Assembly (NCBI GenBank): GCA_028751875.1
Contig: CM054158.1
Coordinates: forward strand, 12,928,695-12,992,694
Length of the DNA: 64,000 nt
Reading direction: 5' to 3'
Origin: Rapana venosa
Taxonomy: Eukaryota > Mollusca > Gastropoda > Neogastropoda > Muricidae
Of this stretch, positions 48,210 through 59,035 are shown piece by piece. Positions within the stretch are counted from its first letter, which is position 1. Each line of letters opens with the position of its first letter. The notes under the pieces were generated by a model. It did not search any database, was not told where the DNA came from, and saw nothing but the letters and a program-made list of their open reading frames with translations. The position numbers and the translations under genes were made by a program.

Positions 48210-51200
48210 CCTGTCTCTCTCTCTCTCTTACAACACACACACACACACACACACACTCACACACACACACACACACAGAATACCTGTTGTGCTATGAAGA
48301 ACTCTGCTTGTTTCTGGGAAAATGGCAGCTTCTCTGGTTCACTGCTGCGATAGAAGCTAAATCAGTCACTCATTGTATTATACTGGATCCCCTCGGTTTC
48401 AGAGTAAAGTGAAGTGACTAATAAAACAATCTTTTATTTAATGTCAATTCTGACGTAACTGAGGAAATAAAAAAAGCATATGCAAGTGAATATCATATTA
48501 TGTGATGTGATCTAGTGTGATGTGGTGTGCGTGGTGTAGTGTGGTGTGGTGTGGTGTGGTGTGGTGTGGTATGGTGTGGTGTGGTGGTACCGCTGCTGTG
48601 TGTGTGTGCGTGTGCGCTTGCATGCATGTGCACATACTTGCGTGAGAGTGTGTGTGAGTATGTGCATACACGAATCTCTGTGTAAGTGTGCATACATCTC
48701 TGTGTGTGTGTGAATGCACACATGAATGCACAGGTAAGTGTGACTACGCATGCACAACAGGACATGATTATATACAAAGATGACTGTGCTTACAAAAAAA
48801 AACCCACACAGATAAAATAGGACAGTGAATGAAAACAAAACTTTTTACTCTGCATACACCTCAAATATTCTTCAACTAACAATTTCACTAACATGATTAT
48901 AAAATACACATACCATACACTTCTTGTTAGCTGTGCTGCTGTTCCCACCTCTTCCAATCCCATCCCTACCTCCTAGGGGTGGTATAGCCTAATGGTTAGA
49001 GCATTGCACTTGTGATTTGATGGCCTGGGATCAAGCCACCATAGAGGCTCCTGTCTGAGGGGAGTTTTTCCCTGGAGTTAACATCAATATCAACTCCACT
49101 CCCTCAAAAGTCATTCGAATGAGACTATAAACTGGGGTCCATAGTGCAAACGCACGCAGAACATCTTTTGAATATATTAAAACCAGTTTTGCCTTTCAGA
49201 AGTGTAGGTCATTGAGTGCTAGTAGGAGCGGATGACAAAAATGTAAAACAAACAAACAAAAGGCATGCATTTTGGTGTTGTGTTTAAACAGCATTCCTGG
49301 AGTTGGAATGCGGCTACCTTTATGGTGGGCAAAAACTGTCACACATGCTAAAGTCTCACCACTGATAAACGCCAGAGCTCAGGACAGGGAATGAAAAATT
49401 TGTGTGTGTGTTAAACTTACTGCCACGATCACAGCACTACGAAGAAAGAAATTCAATAAAGAGATGGTCAACAAACAAAAAAAGAAGAGGGAGGAATAAA
49501 AATACACTCTGCGGCTTCATTTCTCCTCACATATCAACATAATCTAAAACACTAAAAGGGTAAAGGTGAAGGTGTTCCCATAACCTATGTGGTAGTTGAG
49601 GAGTGATGTGTCAGAGATCTCAGCTTCTACAGGGGCCAGCATATTGAGGATGGCGCCCATCTCCTCTCTCTTGCTGCTTTACCTTCCCTGCCCCTAAAGG
49701 GGGAAGGCACCATTTACAGCTGGGTGAACAAGGGGACTGTGCTGAAGCCAAGGTGCATGGAAGTTCACCCATCTCCTTTGTGACCACGCTCAATGCTGCT
49801 TAGCCTTAGCTTGGGGAAAGTGAGTGGTCTGACCGCTGAGCTTTTCTGTCCACACTAGCCCAACATAAACTAACAGCATCATACCTGGCAGCAGATCTGG
49901 GGTTCAGGTCCAAAGGATGCAGATCTGACGTGGACAGTTGGAACATGGACGCCATAATGGGATCCGACATCAACCCTCCCAGCGAATCTCGGCTGCTCTG
50001 AATGTCCACTTCCTCGTCTCTGCAGCCAGAGGCGATGACCTCACTGTAGGTGGTGATGGGTTTCCCTGTCAAGTACGACTTGAGCTGAGCTTGGAAACTG
50101 CAGAGCTGGCTGAAGGACATCTGATTGTAGGCCAGCCACATTCGTCGAATGAACAGACCTGCACCAAAAACAAACGCCACATGGGGTGAGACACATAACA
50201 CACCATCCTATTTTAATGAAATCGACCATTTCACAACTCTAAAGCCAAGACACACACTCCTACTTTCCAAAGCAATGATTTAAGTTAAAGAAAAATGAAT
50301 GGGTTCATTAACAACAATTTGTCACGCAGAAGATCAAACACTATCAAACCAAAACTAATTCTGTACTTTCACACAAACACAACCTATTAAAAAAAAAAAA
50401 GCACTGGTATCAAAACTGACGAACTAAACAATGATGTAACAATTTAAAAAAGGTTCCAATGTACTGGACTGCAAATAGTTTTTCTTTTAACAATGTATGA
50501 TTATGAACACTATGCCAAAATCTACAAAACATGTGCACATTCCAGGATCCGACAATTTTTTCCATAAATCATTCCAAGCTCAACATGCGCACAGCGCTTC
50601 CAATCCACATGGCGATTTTTAAAAAAAAACTTACCACAGGAGAACCTTTGCATATTCTGATTATGACTCACCAGCAACACTGGTGCGTTCGATGCAGATT
50701 GAAGCAGGGTCATTATGCTCGGCACTGGACACAAGTTTGCCAAGGCCTTCCATGAAGCTGGCCACTGCGATGAACCCCACTTCCTCAAAGCTTTCCATCC
50801 TGAGAAGAAAACTGATTACCTAGACATCAGTCACGTTGAGCTGACTTGATGAGTTAATGTCTTTTGTGAGGTGCTATGGTGAATATGCTGATGTGCAACC
50901 ACAGGGGGTTGGTTAGGTTGTATGCAAGCAGGAGATTAAGCTAATGATTAATTCTGATGATGATGATGATGATGATGACGATAACAAGTAACAGACAGTA
51001 ACAACATCAATGGTGATAACAATGTGATGAGAACTGTAAATTAGAAATGATGATGATGACAACAATAATAACAACAATGATGATGATGATGATAATAGTA
51101 TACAATAACAATAAAGATGATAACATTAACAATATTGCTAACAATAATAAAGATAATAATTTTTCTCTTCAAATAATGATGATGGAATAAAGGAAAAATA

Positions 51201-54200
51201 TAAAATGTAAAAATGATGAGCACACAATAATAAATAAAATACAGACCATGAGCCCGAAATATACAAATCAGTAACAATACAGCTAACACTCATTGTTCCT
51301 CTTAGGATTGCAATGTATGCTCTTGTACCATGAATTGAATTTAAAATACATAAATCTACTTTCAGTTTTAAATGATCTACAGTATCTGGTTCTGTTAGAA
51401 AATTGTATAAATTACCTGACCAAAAGTAAGAGAAAGCAACATCACAAGCAGATAGGCAACGTTCCCTGATAAAGCTATTGTGAAACTTGGACACTTTTTT
51501 CACACTTAATGTCCTATTATTAAACACTACAGGTATGACTGTTTGTTGAAATATTCTCTATGTCATCCAAACATTGTAAAATTCAAATTTTGATGCATAC
51601 AAAACATAATATCAAAACTTGTTAAAGTAGCAAAACCAATCTCCATTTTATTGAAAATGTTCTCATGGTTCAATGTAATATGAACATAAACCATTGTTAA
51701 TGTTATGATTTAATTATTATAGTAATACCATTGTCTATATTACTATATTGAACATTACATTTGGTAATGTGGGTTTATTGATTTGTGCTTGATTTTCAAT
51801 ATCCTATGTAACTGCGTGGACTTCCACCATGTTTTGATGCCTTAGCTTACAACACACCTGGAGCCAAAGGTGAAATAATAAAATGTTTGAATAGCTTCAC
51901 ACACAATCATGCAAACAGTGGAACATGCACACACACAAACCTGTCAGTAAATTTGGCCATCAAAATTGTTTTCATGACATGATCCAGTTGGGACCTCAGT
52001 TCATGAAAAGACATGTCAGGACTCTGTCACACAGAAAATCAGACATGTTATCCAACATTTTAACATATGTTCATTACAAAGACTGCCACATTATATAGAA
52101 ATATCTATAAAACTAATATATATATGCATACATCATTTTTCCCACCAGCCTGGACCAGGGTACAACTTTTTCTAGTTTGCATATGAAGTTGATGTTTCAA
52201 TCTATCATTGGGAACTGTCTAGACTAGTGGCTGTGTGATGTAAACTACAAAGAAAAGGGAAAGACATGCTACCCAACATTTTTGCATTACTGAATTTTCA
52301 TCATAAACTGAAAGACTGATTATATATTTCTGGTATAAAGGAAGGAAAATGAATTTGCTGGTTTATATTGAAGCAAATACTTCAAATCTTGCTGTTTCGA
52401 ATTAGATACAGGAGAATGTGTAAAACACTGACAGTCTGCATTATGCTATGAACACATAGTGATATACTGTCATGCAATGAATGCGCCAAGTAATACACCT
52501 GTCAATATATAATGCAAGGAGGGAAAAGATGCTTCATATAACTGGTATAACAGTATCTGGGGTAATGTTTGGAAACTGTCTAGTGTCTGCGTAACATAAA
52601 TTACAAAGAAAAAAAGTAAACAAACCCACCACCCCCCCCCTCCAAACATAAAGCCCCCCCCCCTCCCCCCCCCCCCCACAATTTTATCCCCAGTTTGAAA
52701 GTTCCCAAAACATACGAAAAACAACACGCCCTCCCCTCTCAAAAATACAAAAACAAAACAACAACAAAAACAACAACACAACCATATATAAACAAACCAA
52801 AACCAAACCATAAATCTATTTTTTTTAAATGAACCCCCTCCCCCACAATATGAATATACCCTTCGCCCTAAAAACAACAAAATAAAGCAAAATATAAATT
52901 TGGTAGAAATTAGTGAAAAAATATTATCTGTAATAACTAATATCATAAATAAATAGGAAGCGGCAGCCAAAATTTTATATAGTATTTGTGTACATAAAAA
53001 TGGTATTTTTGAAAAGAACTTTTTAAAACAAACACAACAAAAAAAGAATTATGTCTCTATCTCTATTTTTTCAAAAGTTATGGGTGTCTAAAGATGGCAG
53101 TACATTTTTCGGCCATTTTAACTGTATGGAAGCCTTATTTGGAAAGGACCTGTAGCGGAAGCACTAACAATCACACCCAAAAAAATTTCCACTTTACAAT
53201 GTCTATAATTTACTAATAATACCTACAAAAAGAATCAGCTCTCTATCTTGAAGGGGAAAAATGATATTTCTTGTTAAAATTGCCTCATCATGTGATTGGC
53301 GGTTCACTTCCCAAAAAGCACGATAAAACCATGTTTGAGGTCCAACAGGTTGGATAAGAAAAGCATCTTATGGCTACATTTTTACATTGCTTAAAAGATA
53401 TGCATACATAGATTATGTCCAATTTTTTCTAGGGCATCCTAGACAAATGTTTAAAAGGATGGGGTTCAATTTGGGCCAAAAAACCTAAAATGCCCTGCAA
53501 CGGACCAAAAGACATGACATTGGGAGATTTTATTAATAACTTTTGTACCTTATAAAATTTTTACTTGGAAATTGGGGGTGTAAAATATGGTTTTATATGC
53601 TATTTTAAAAAAACATTTATTGATTTTTTCATCAATTACATAATGTGTTTTCAGATTCAAAATGGCCGCCAAGTGGCTAAATATGTGGGGAACATTTAAG
53701 TGAAATGTTTGTGAAACACTATTTTTGTGAAACATGCTTAGAAAAGAAACAAAAATCATTTAACTCATATTTTTATGATTAATCAGATGAATAATCCCCA
53801 TTTTAATGATTAATCACTTGCATGCATTTTATATGTTTGATATATCATTCTGAGAACCAGCTTCACTAATGCCTAATTACAGGTGGTAGAGGAAGGACAG
53901 GTTCAGACCGTTGGGGCAGCTCAAATGCTCCCTACTAAACTTGTAAACCTCTGATGTCAGAGAACTAGGCTGTGTGAATTTGATGCTACAGTGTTAGAGG
54001 ACACTGAGATGCAGAAGCGCAAAGCCAAAACACTTTAATCAGCCAAAGCCCCTCAACCTACTAATGATGAAACACACATTTGAAGGAGAAAGAACCACAA
54101 AAGCAAAAAAATTATTCCATCTTTTTATAATTTTTCTCTGTAGGCAGTGAAGCCAGCTTTTGATGTCTTATTTTTAATTTTTTCCCACTGTTGTGTACAA

Positions 54201-56856
54201 GGCTGCCTCTTCCACAAATTTCCTGTCAGTTGCTCCCACCACTGGTACAAAATAATATCATTAGTGTTTTCCTATGCCCGTTTTCAAAGCAATAACAGCT
54301 TTCAAAAGTCCACATGAAGGGGATGCATAACTCCAGATGATGTCCATGTTGGGTGGTTACAAACATTTCACACAATCCTTAAATGACACAGCTTCCTATA
54401 TGAACTGGCTTGGACAAAAATGTCTTTCTATTGGTGTATCCTGTAGTACATTTTCTTTCAACTGGTCAGAAGACACTGCAACCCTGGAAGCTCAGTTAAA
54501 ACAATTGAGTTGACAGAGAAATGTGGCTGTTTTCATCAAATTCTTCTCACCTCTTGCTTTAGTACCAATAACTGAAATCAGCAGATGTTTGCAAATCTCT
54601 GCACACACCTTTGGATGACAACCCGTTTAGAGTTGCCAAAAAAAATAAACCTCAGCTTGTTTAGTTTAATTCCATTTCTATGTCAGCATTTAAAGAAATG
54701 AAAAACTAAAAGATTTATAGAAACTGTTATGCATAGACAAAGAAAATAATAGGGAGACACACTATGACACACATAAGAAATCCAACAAAGTCTTCATTCC
54801 ATTGGTGCTATAACTGCTGGTAATGACTGCAGACAAATGTGTCACAGATTGATAAAGGTTGAAATAAAGAATATTTTACCTGAAGCACATCTGTTTAACT
54901 TCTTTTATTTTTAACATGTGTGTGTGTGTGTTGTGGTTGTGTGTGTGTGTGTGTGTGTTGTGTGTTTATGCTAGCACTGGAAGCCAATCAACCCAAAATA
55001 ATGGAAAAGGGAATGAATGGGGTGGGAAAGGGGGGGGGGGGGGGTTGCTAGGCTGATAGACACTGTACTAATTTTGTATTGTGTATGGTAAAAATAATAC
55101 AAAGATAATAATAACTCACTATTGAGTATTACTGCACTGACATGTAACTCTACCTTGTATATGTTGCTGGAGAAGAAACTCATTGATATAACATTAATTT
55201 ATGGAAAGATGCGCAACTCAAAAATCCCCCCCACAACTAAACAAAGTAAATAAACCCAAACTCCACTTTCAAATTTACCAAAAATGATACTAAAGTGTGA
55301 ATTGGTCAAAACAAAAACAAAAACGGGGGCGACGTTTGGGTTCATAAATCACTGATCACGACGATCTCAATTATCTTTTTCTTTGTTAGGCTGGTCATTC
55401 GGTAAATCGTTAAATACGATCGCTATTTCACCCTGTAACCTTACCAAAAAAATACATGTATAGAGATTTCGTTCAAACTATCTTTTTTGCAATCATCGTA
55501 AATTTGTGAAGTGATTTGTGGAAATATCTGACGAAATGGGCCCTGGGTTTTTTCTTTCCGGGTTTGCACATGCGGAAGATCGACAACGATCGTAATAGTC
55601 CTTTACTAAGTCTTCGTTTTCAAAACGATTTGCACGAATTATTACGCAAAACCACGCGATCTTGTATAAATAAACTGTTAATCGATGATCTAAAATTGAA
55701 AAAATTAAAAATTTACCCCGTAATCGAAAAAAAATTCGTCGATCCTTGACAAGATCGGTTTTAAGATCGTTCGCGATGTCCGTTCGTCCTTGCCCTTGCG
55801 TTAACGAACTTTCCGCAGTTTGAACACTTTTTCTTTTATTGGTTTGCGGGTGGACGACAGTCCATGAATACATTAACCCATTCCCAAATTAGTACAAATA
55901 GGGCGTCTAGTTTGATTTTCACCTTGAGTATTGGCATTTTAAGCTACAGGTTTTTTCGGAGTTTTGCCGTCAGAGATCGTGTACCGCCAAAAATCCTGTT
56001 TTTTGCGAAAATTAGCCAGTTATGAAAAAATTTCACCCATCTTGGTATTCTACAATAAAATCTGAAACAATATACCAAATATAGTGAAAAATAGTTGTCT
56101 GTTGCGAATACGCATCAGATTCAAAGTGGTAACGTCTCTTTTTAAGATTTGTCCATGTGCCCGAAAAGGCGGCCCCCGCAGCGATTTTTTTTGCGGGAAA
56201 GGGACACCTCATTCACACGCTTTGCGTATTGACGATACACAAGCCACAGAAATAAAAATGCATTCAATGAAAAGAAGAAAGATTGAACTTTTTTCGGATA
56301 TACAGTGTTTTTTAATCAGTAAAACAGAAGCGGAGTAATAAGGAAGTGAAAAGACTGAAAATTTGCCACTTTTCAGCAGTGATGACAGAATTCGCCTGGG
56401 GCTGCCGCTACCTATAAATAAATTTAAAAAACCAACCAATTAAACTTTTCTTAAGTTTAGTTGTGAGTTTAGAATTTTCTCATACTGTATTTTAATTAAA
56501 AAAACAACAACAGTTTAGACGATAAACACATACACCTATTGACCTAAGCATCTTTCATGCATAATACACAATATAAAGAATATCATTTTATGAGATTACT
56601 GAAATATTTTCTAAAAAGATACCTGCAAAAGGTCCAGAATAGTTGTCATAAGGTGACGTTTTTCCCGTTCTGTATACGGAAGCCAGGGATACTCATCATC
56701 AATATCTAAGTCTGAGAAGCAACGTTCCGTTCGGTGCAGGCGAAATTCATCCCAAATCAATGCAAGCAGTGCAAACTTGTGCGGAGTCAACTGCTCTTTA
56801 CTGGGCTGCACTTTTATGGGGTGCATGGTGAAAGTTTCTTCTTTTGGGGAAGACAT
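37347..56856 (-). CDS. ANAPC5: ANAPC5, anaphase-promoting complex subunit 5 (15 coding exons)
   Basis: TPR-type scaffold subunit of the APC/C ubiquitin ligase, which drives mitotic exit (known). Exons 5' to 3': 56856-56623, 52023-51941, 50799-50672, 50158-49885, 48344-48284, 47445-47344, 46379-46186, 45247-45166, 44243-44151, 43747-43680, 42511-42398, 41403-40969, 40162-40015, 39189-39027, 37558-37347. Sum 2391 nt, 796 aa plus stop, all phases consistent; human APC5 is about 755 aa. Signatures: LTPHKFALLALIWDEF near the N-terminus, PFSQKQAEFF, HFLSYLNNLRV (from 295), RYAALNLAALHFKFGH, QESNDHVCLQH, and YYQARLYHQLGYTSERNRCA near the C-terminus. Start: ATG 56856, with acceptor ttccag 10 bp upstream, so at least one non-coding exon precedes it. 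No break in the frame. Confidence 0.95.
37615..38155. repeat. GA-rich complex satellite next to the last ANAPC5 exon
   Basis: About 540 bp of (GA)n mixed with acagacagacagac and a recurring aacacagaggggggg+aaga block. On the ANAPC5 sense strand it is an almost pure pyrimidine tract beginning about 55 nt upstream of the exon 15 acceptor. All long ORFs here are low-complexity artefacts. Confidence 0.92.
38229..38875. mobile_element. TTAA-flanked MITE-like element (piggyBac-type target)
   Basis: TTAA at 38225-38228 and 38876-38879 enclose 647 bp whose ends are CTCATTGAGG and, reversed, CTCATTGGAG. A near-perfect palindrome gaagcttaagcttc lies at about 38246-38260, with a related gccgaagcttaagattt downstream. 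No coding capacity. It lies in ANAPC5 intron 14. Confidence 0.5.
39513..39975 (+). mobile_element. SINE-2 variant with internal duplication and alternative 3' tail
   Basis: Head gacagcctagcggttagagt, then the core appears twice (ttaacattagaactgattct and ttaacatcagtactgactac). Instead of the ggactggatg tail it ends with gttgggatgcagcaatcgta...caaaatctcacctgtggtga...gagctctagctgag, a module also found alone elsewhere in the window. Confidence 0.75.
40191..40285. repeat. (CAT)n near the ANAPC5 exon 13 acceptor
   Basis: Interrupted CAT/CAC repeats start about 30 bp from the acceptor at 40162. Confidence 0.8.
40969..41403 (-). CDS. ANAPC5: ANAPC5 exon 12, central TPR region
   Basis: The longest exon (435 nt). 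It encodes ECAAMCAQMVLCLDTEEKG, the helix ICLSLCLLARHHADKGDHASA-type repeat (actual start VCISLCLLARHH) and a helix pair ending LQKLKEEGIEGKDLSPDF. The alternating Ala/Leu pattern and lengths fit consecutive TPR helices. A single exon is consistent with the neighbouring phases on both sides (AG carried in, AG carried out). Confidence 0.9.
42010..42115 (+). repeat. Free copy of the alternative SINE-2 tail module
   Basis: The sequence around ctttaatggtgagataaaag, then gcaaaactctgactgttggt and ggttctagctaagg, matches the ends of the SINE-2 variants at 39.9 and 49.3 kb. Similar solitary stretches lie at about 30362-30450 and 8460-8565, all in + orientation. Confidence 0.6.
42671..42870 (+). repeat. 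Dispersed repeat, left arm of an inverted pair
   Basis: gggcaagttaaatctggcaa...aaggtacagggtgcatgctgg...gaaaggaattaaggcactgg is mirrored by the segment at about 43060-43258. Identity of the element is unknown. Confidence 0.6.
43060..43258 (-). repeat. Dispersed repeat, right arm of an inverted pair
   Basis: On the - strand it reads gggtaagttgaacctggcaa...caggtgcagggtctgtgctgg...gaaaggaattaaaacacc, collinear with 42671-42870. About 190 bp separate the arms. It lies in ANAPC5 intron 10. Confidence 0.6.
43680..43747 (-). CDS. ANAPC5: ANAPC5 exon 10 (68-nt small exon)
   Basis: Codes YLTSLGVQFLARHNAFATA, matching the YLASLGIQSLVQQRAFAG region of human APC5. It enters in phase 0 and leaves two bases that complete a Ser codon in exon 11. 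The acceptor (gtgtgcag) is only about 38 bp from a LINE-A tail inserted on the opposite strand at 43785. The exon is short enough to be missed by ORF scanning. Confidence 0.9.
43785..43857 (+). repeat. LINE-A 3' tail fragment next to ANAPC5 exon 10
   Basis: ctttgatttgttgctttaca + agattcagcgctatataaat + tccatacattatt(att)n, 38 bp from the exon 10 acceptor. Confidence 0.8.
43953..44070 (+). mobile_element. SINE-2 3' fragment in ANAPC5 intron 9
   Basis: Starts at gtatgccggtgggaacagat and covers the ggggactggatgtaaaaaag tail to cttattccattatccttg. Confidence 0.75.
44808..44872 (+). repeat. LINE-A 3' tail fragment, ANAPC5 intron 8
   Basis: Almost identical to the copy at 43785-43857, including the (ATT)n end, and in the same orientation. 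Confidence 0.8.
47093..47160 (-). repeat. LINE-A 3' tail fragment, ANAPC5 intron 6
   Basis: (taa)n + tggaatttatatagtgctat + atcttgcaaaaacaaatc. Confidence 0.75.
48176..48277. repeat. (CA)n running into the ANAPC5 exon 5 donor
   Basis: CA repeats with CTCTCT interruptions end at 48277; the exon 5 donor gtattc occupies 48283-48278. On the sense strand the intron therefore begins gtattctgtgtgtgtg. Confidence 0.9.
48973..49392 (+). mobile_element. SINE-2 variant with alternative 3' tail in ANAPC5 intron 4
   Basis: Head ggtatagcctaatggttaga with cctgggatcaagccacc, the standard core, then the alternative tail ggagttggaatgcggctacc...gtctcaccactgataaacgc...gagctc, as at 39513-39975. Confidence 0.78.
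49556..49850 (-). mobile_element. SINE-1 copy in ANAPC5 intron 4
   Basis: Same family on the - strand. The head agctcagcggtcagaccact, 5S-like gctaaggctaagcagc and gatgggtgaac are followed by the tail that ends ttatgggaacacc. It lies just downstream of ANAPC5 exon 4 (49885). Confidence 0.78.
52024..56622 (-). other. ANAPC5 intron 1: no recognised gene
   Basis: 4.6 kb between coding exons 1 and 2. It holds C/G homopolymers (52625-52680, about 55031-55045), a (GT)n near 54918-54960, and unique-looking sequence at 53.0-54.9 and 55.5-56.4 kb. Open frames at 55493-55873 (-) and 55516-55749 (+) overlap each other and match no family known to me. Confidence 0.6.
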
Positions 56857-56866
56857 GATGGTTGGT
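56857..56866 (-). other. ANAPC5 5' UTR end of the first coding exon, with upstream acceptor
   Basis: A run of T followed by ccag ends at 56867 on the - strand, giving exon border 56866. This is a good 3' splice site 10 nt before the ATG, so translation starts in the second or later exon. Confidence 0.6.
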
Positions 56867-57204
56867 CTGGAAAAAAAAAATTACTTGCAATAAAAGTAAA
56901 ACAGTGCAGAGCTCTCCATATCTTAGTTTTGACAAATTATTTGTGGATTTGATAAAATTAGACAAATATTTGATCTGGGGGGTGGGGGTGGTGAACCTCA
57001 CAGCATTGTTCTTACTTTTTGGCTGCCAGAAGAAAGCAAAGTTATGATTAGTTAGTGTCTGCATCAGTGCATGTCACTATAGTATAGTATATATATTATA
57101 CATATCTTCTGTATCAGTGTGTGCACTTGAATTTGTATACTTTGCATCTAGAGCTCTCAGTCTCACTTGCTCCCCCTCCCCTTCTCTCTCTCTCTCAGTG
57201 ACAC

Positions 57205-57430
57205 ACACAAGTCCTTCAGATGAGACTGTAAACTGAGGCCCCGTGTGCGAACGCACGCAGAATGTCTTGCGCACATGTTGAATCCTGTTCCGCTTTTCGA
57301 AAGAGTTGGCCATTGTGTGCCGGTAGGAAAAGATGACAAAATCTACAAAACCGTATGCACATGGGGACTGGATGTAAAAAAGCACATGAGTGCTTATTCC
57401 ATTATCCTCGATACAAAAGAATAAATAAAT
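57205..57430 (+). mobile_element. SINE-2 copy upstream of ANAPC5 exon 1
   Basis: Starts within the core (agtccttcagatgagactgt) and continues to the ggggactggatgtaaaaaag tail and a (TAAA)n end. Confidence 0.8.
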
Positions 57431-57867
57431 AAATAAATACACACAGACACTTGAACACGCAGACACATACACACACAGACTGTGCCAGAGTGAGAGTCAC
57501 ATACACACATGTACATGTAAATACAGACACAAACACACACACACTCAGCCAGTTTTCCCTAGTCTAGGCAGAACCCCTTAGAAAGTTGGGCTTTTACTAG
57601 TTTAGATTCAAATTACAATCACTACCCATCATGACAGACTATACACTGTATATAGTTACTATAGTCGTTATAGACCCACTCTCTCAATCTCTGTGATTGC
57701 ACTTATGATACATTCATAAAATGATGAAGACTAGTGAGTAGTGATGTTCAAAAATGGAAAGAACAGATCACTGAGAGTAGGCTAATACTAATAATAATTT
57801 TAACACCAAAGAGTTAAAATGACTATAATAAAGCATGTGCACATGCACCCACCCTCACACACACATG

Positions 57868-57975
57868 TATGCCTGGATGACAAAATTTACAAAACTGCAT
57901 ACACATGGGGTCTGGATAGTGGATGTGGATGCAAAAAAGCACAGAGAGCTTATTCCATTATCCTCGAAATAAATA
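57868..57975 (+). mobile_element. SINE-2 3' fragment
   Basis: From atgacaaaatttacaaaact to cttattccattatcctcgaa; the tail has a small internal duplication of ggat. Confidence 0.7.
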
Positions 57976-58387
57976 TAAAAGAAAAAGACAACACACACAC
58001 ACACACAGATTGACAGAATGCCAATACGGAATAGTGAGAATACCCCAATTCATTCACTGATTCAGTGAAGATGGGAAAATCAAGAATTACACTTTTTACC
58101 AGTTACAAAAATAAACATAACCAAACGTTTATTACTACTGTCATTAAAACCATGTTACTACCGCAAGAACAGACTGGGGGAAGGAACTGAAACTGACTGA
58201 TTACACCTATCATACAAAATTGAAATGCTAAGACAGTCTGGAGAGCAGTAATCATGAGTACTGCCAATGGTTTCCACGGCGTGTGTAAACTAAAAAATAC
58301 TGCAATTAATTTTTCATATAAAAGGGTTTGCACTCTACTCCCACTCCAGAATCAAGGATAACATCGTTTTATCCAATGACAGAGTAC

Positions 58388-58455
58388 CTGATGAATCGGA
58401 ATCGGATGCAAATCGATCTCCAAATCAGGATCTACAAATCACCCGCCATCTTTGC
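58388..58455 (-). promoter_or_regulatory. Candidate ANAPC5 first non-coding exon with YY1-like AAGATGGCGG
   Basis: On the - strand AAGATGGCGGG (58452-58442) matches the YY1-type core-promoter motif often found at transcription starts. About 55 nt downstream, atcag|gtactc could be a 5' splice site (border 58388) joining the acceptor at 56866. The donor is imperfect and there is no transcript evidence. Confidence 0.3.
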
Positions 58456-58567
58456 ATAGAGTGTCAAACCAATCTTTTTGAATATTTGACAAAGTAGGAA
58501 TATCAGACTGTATGAGAATAAAAAGGGTAAACACACACACACACATACACACACACACACACACCTA

Positions 58568-58606
<39 letters not shown>

Positions 58607-58743
58607 CAAACAAAGCAACTGTGATAGCATAACGATTCAAACGTAAACCATAATTATAGCTAGAAGCCCCCTACCTCCTTATCCCTCCCCCCCCTCCCCC
58701 CCCCCCCCCCCCCTTTCCCCACGTACACCAACACGCACGCATG

Positions 58744-58781
<38 letters not shown>

Positions 58782-59035
58782 TGTCTTTGTCAGCAGCACC
58801 AAAAGTATGCCGATCGTCATGAATGGCTGCCAATTTAAAGCTTTAAAGTCTTAACTGTCCAAACCCTTCAATAACGAAACACTGATTAATCTAATGGTAG
58901 GATAGCATGTACAGTTGCTGACATCAACCATGCTTTATTGTGTGCGTAAACTTTTCAGAAAGGGTAGAATGACTCAGCTAAATACTTTTATTTGGCGTGC
59001 GTGCGTGCGTGCGTGTGTGTGTGTGAAGTGTACAA

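Noticed and set aside
55493..55873. Opposed open frames in ANAPC5 intron 1
   Set aside because: Both strands are open over the same segment and neither shows a known motif; the sequence may be an old element but this cannot be supported.
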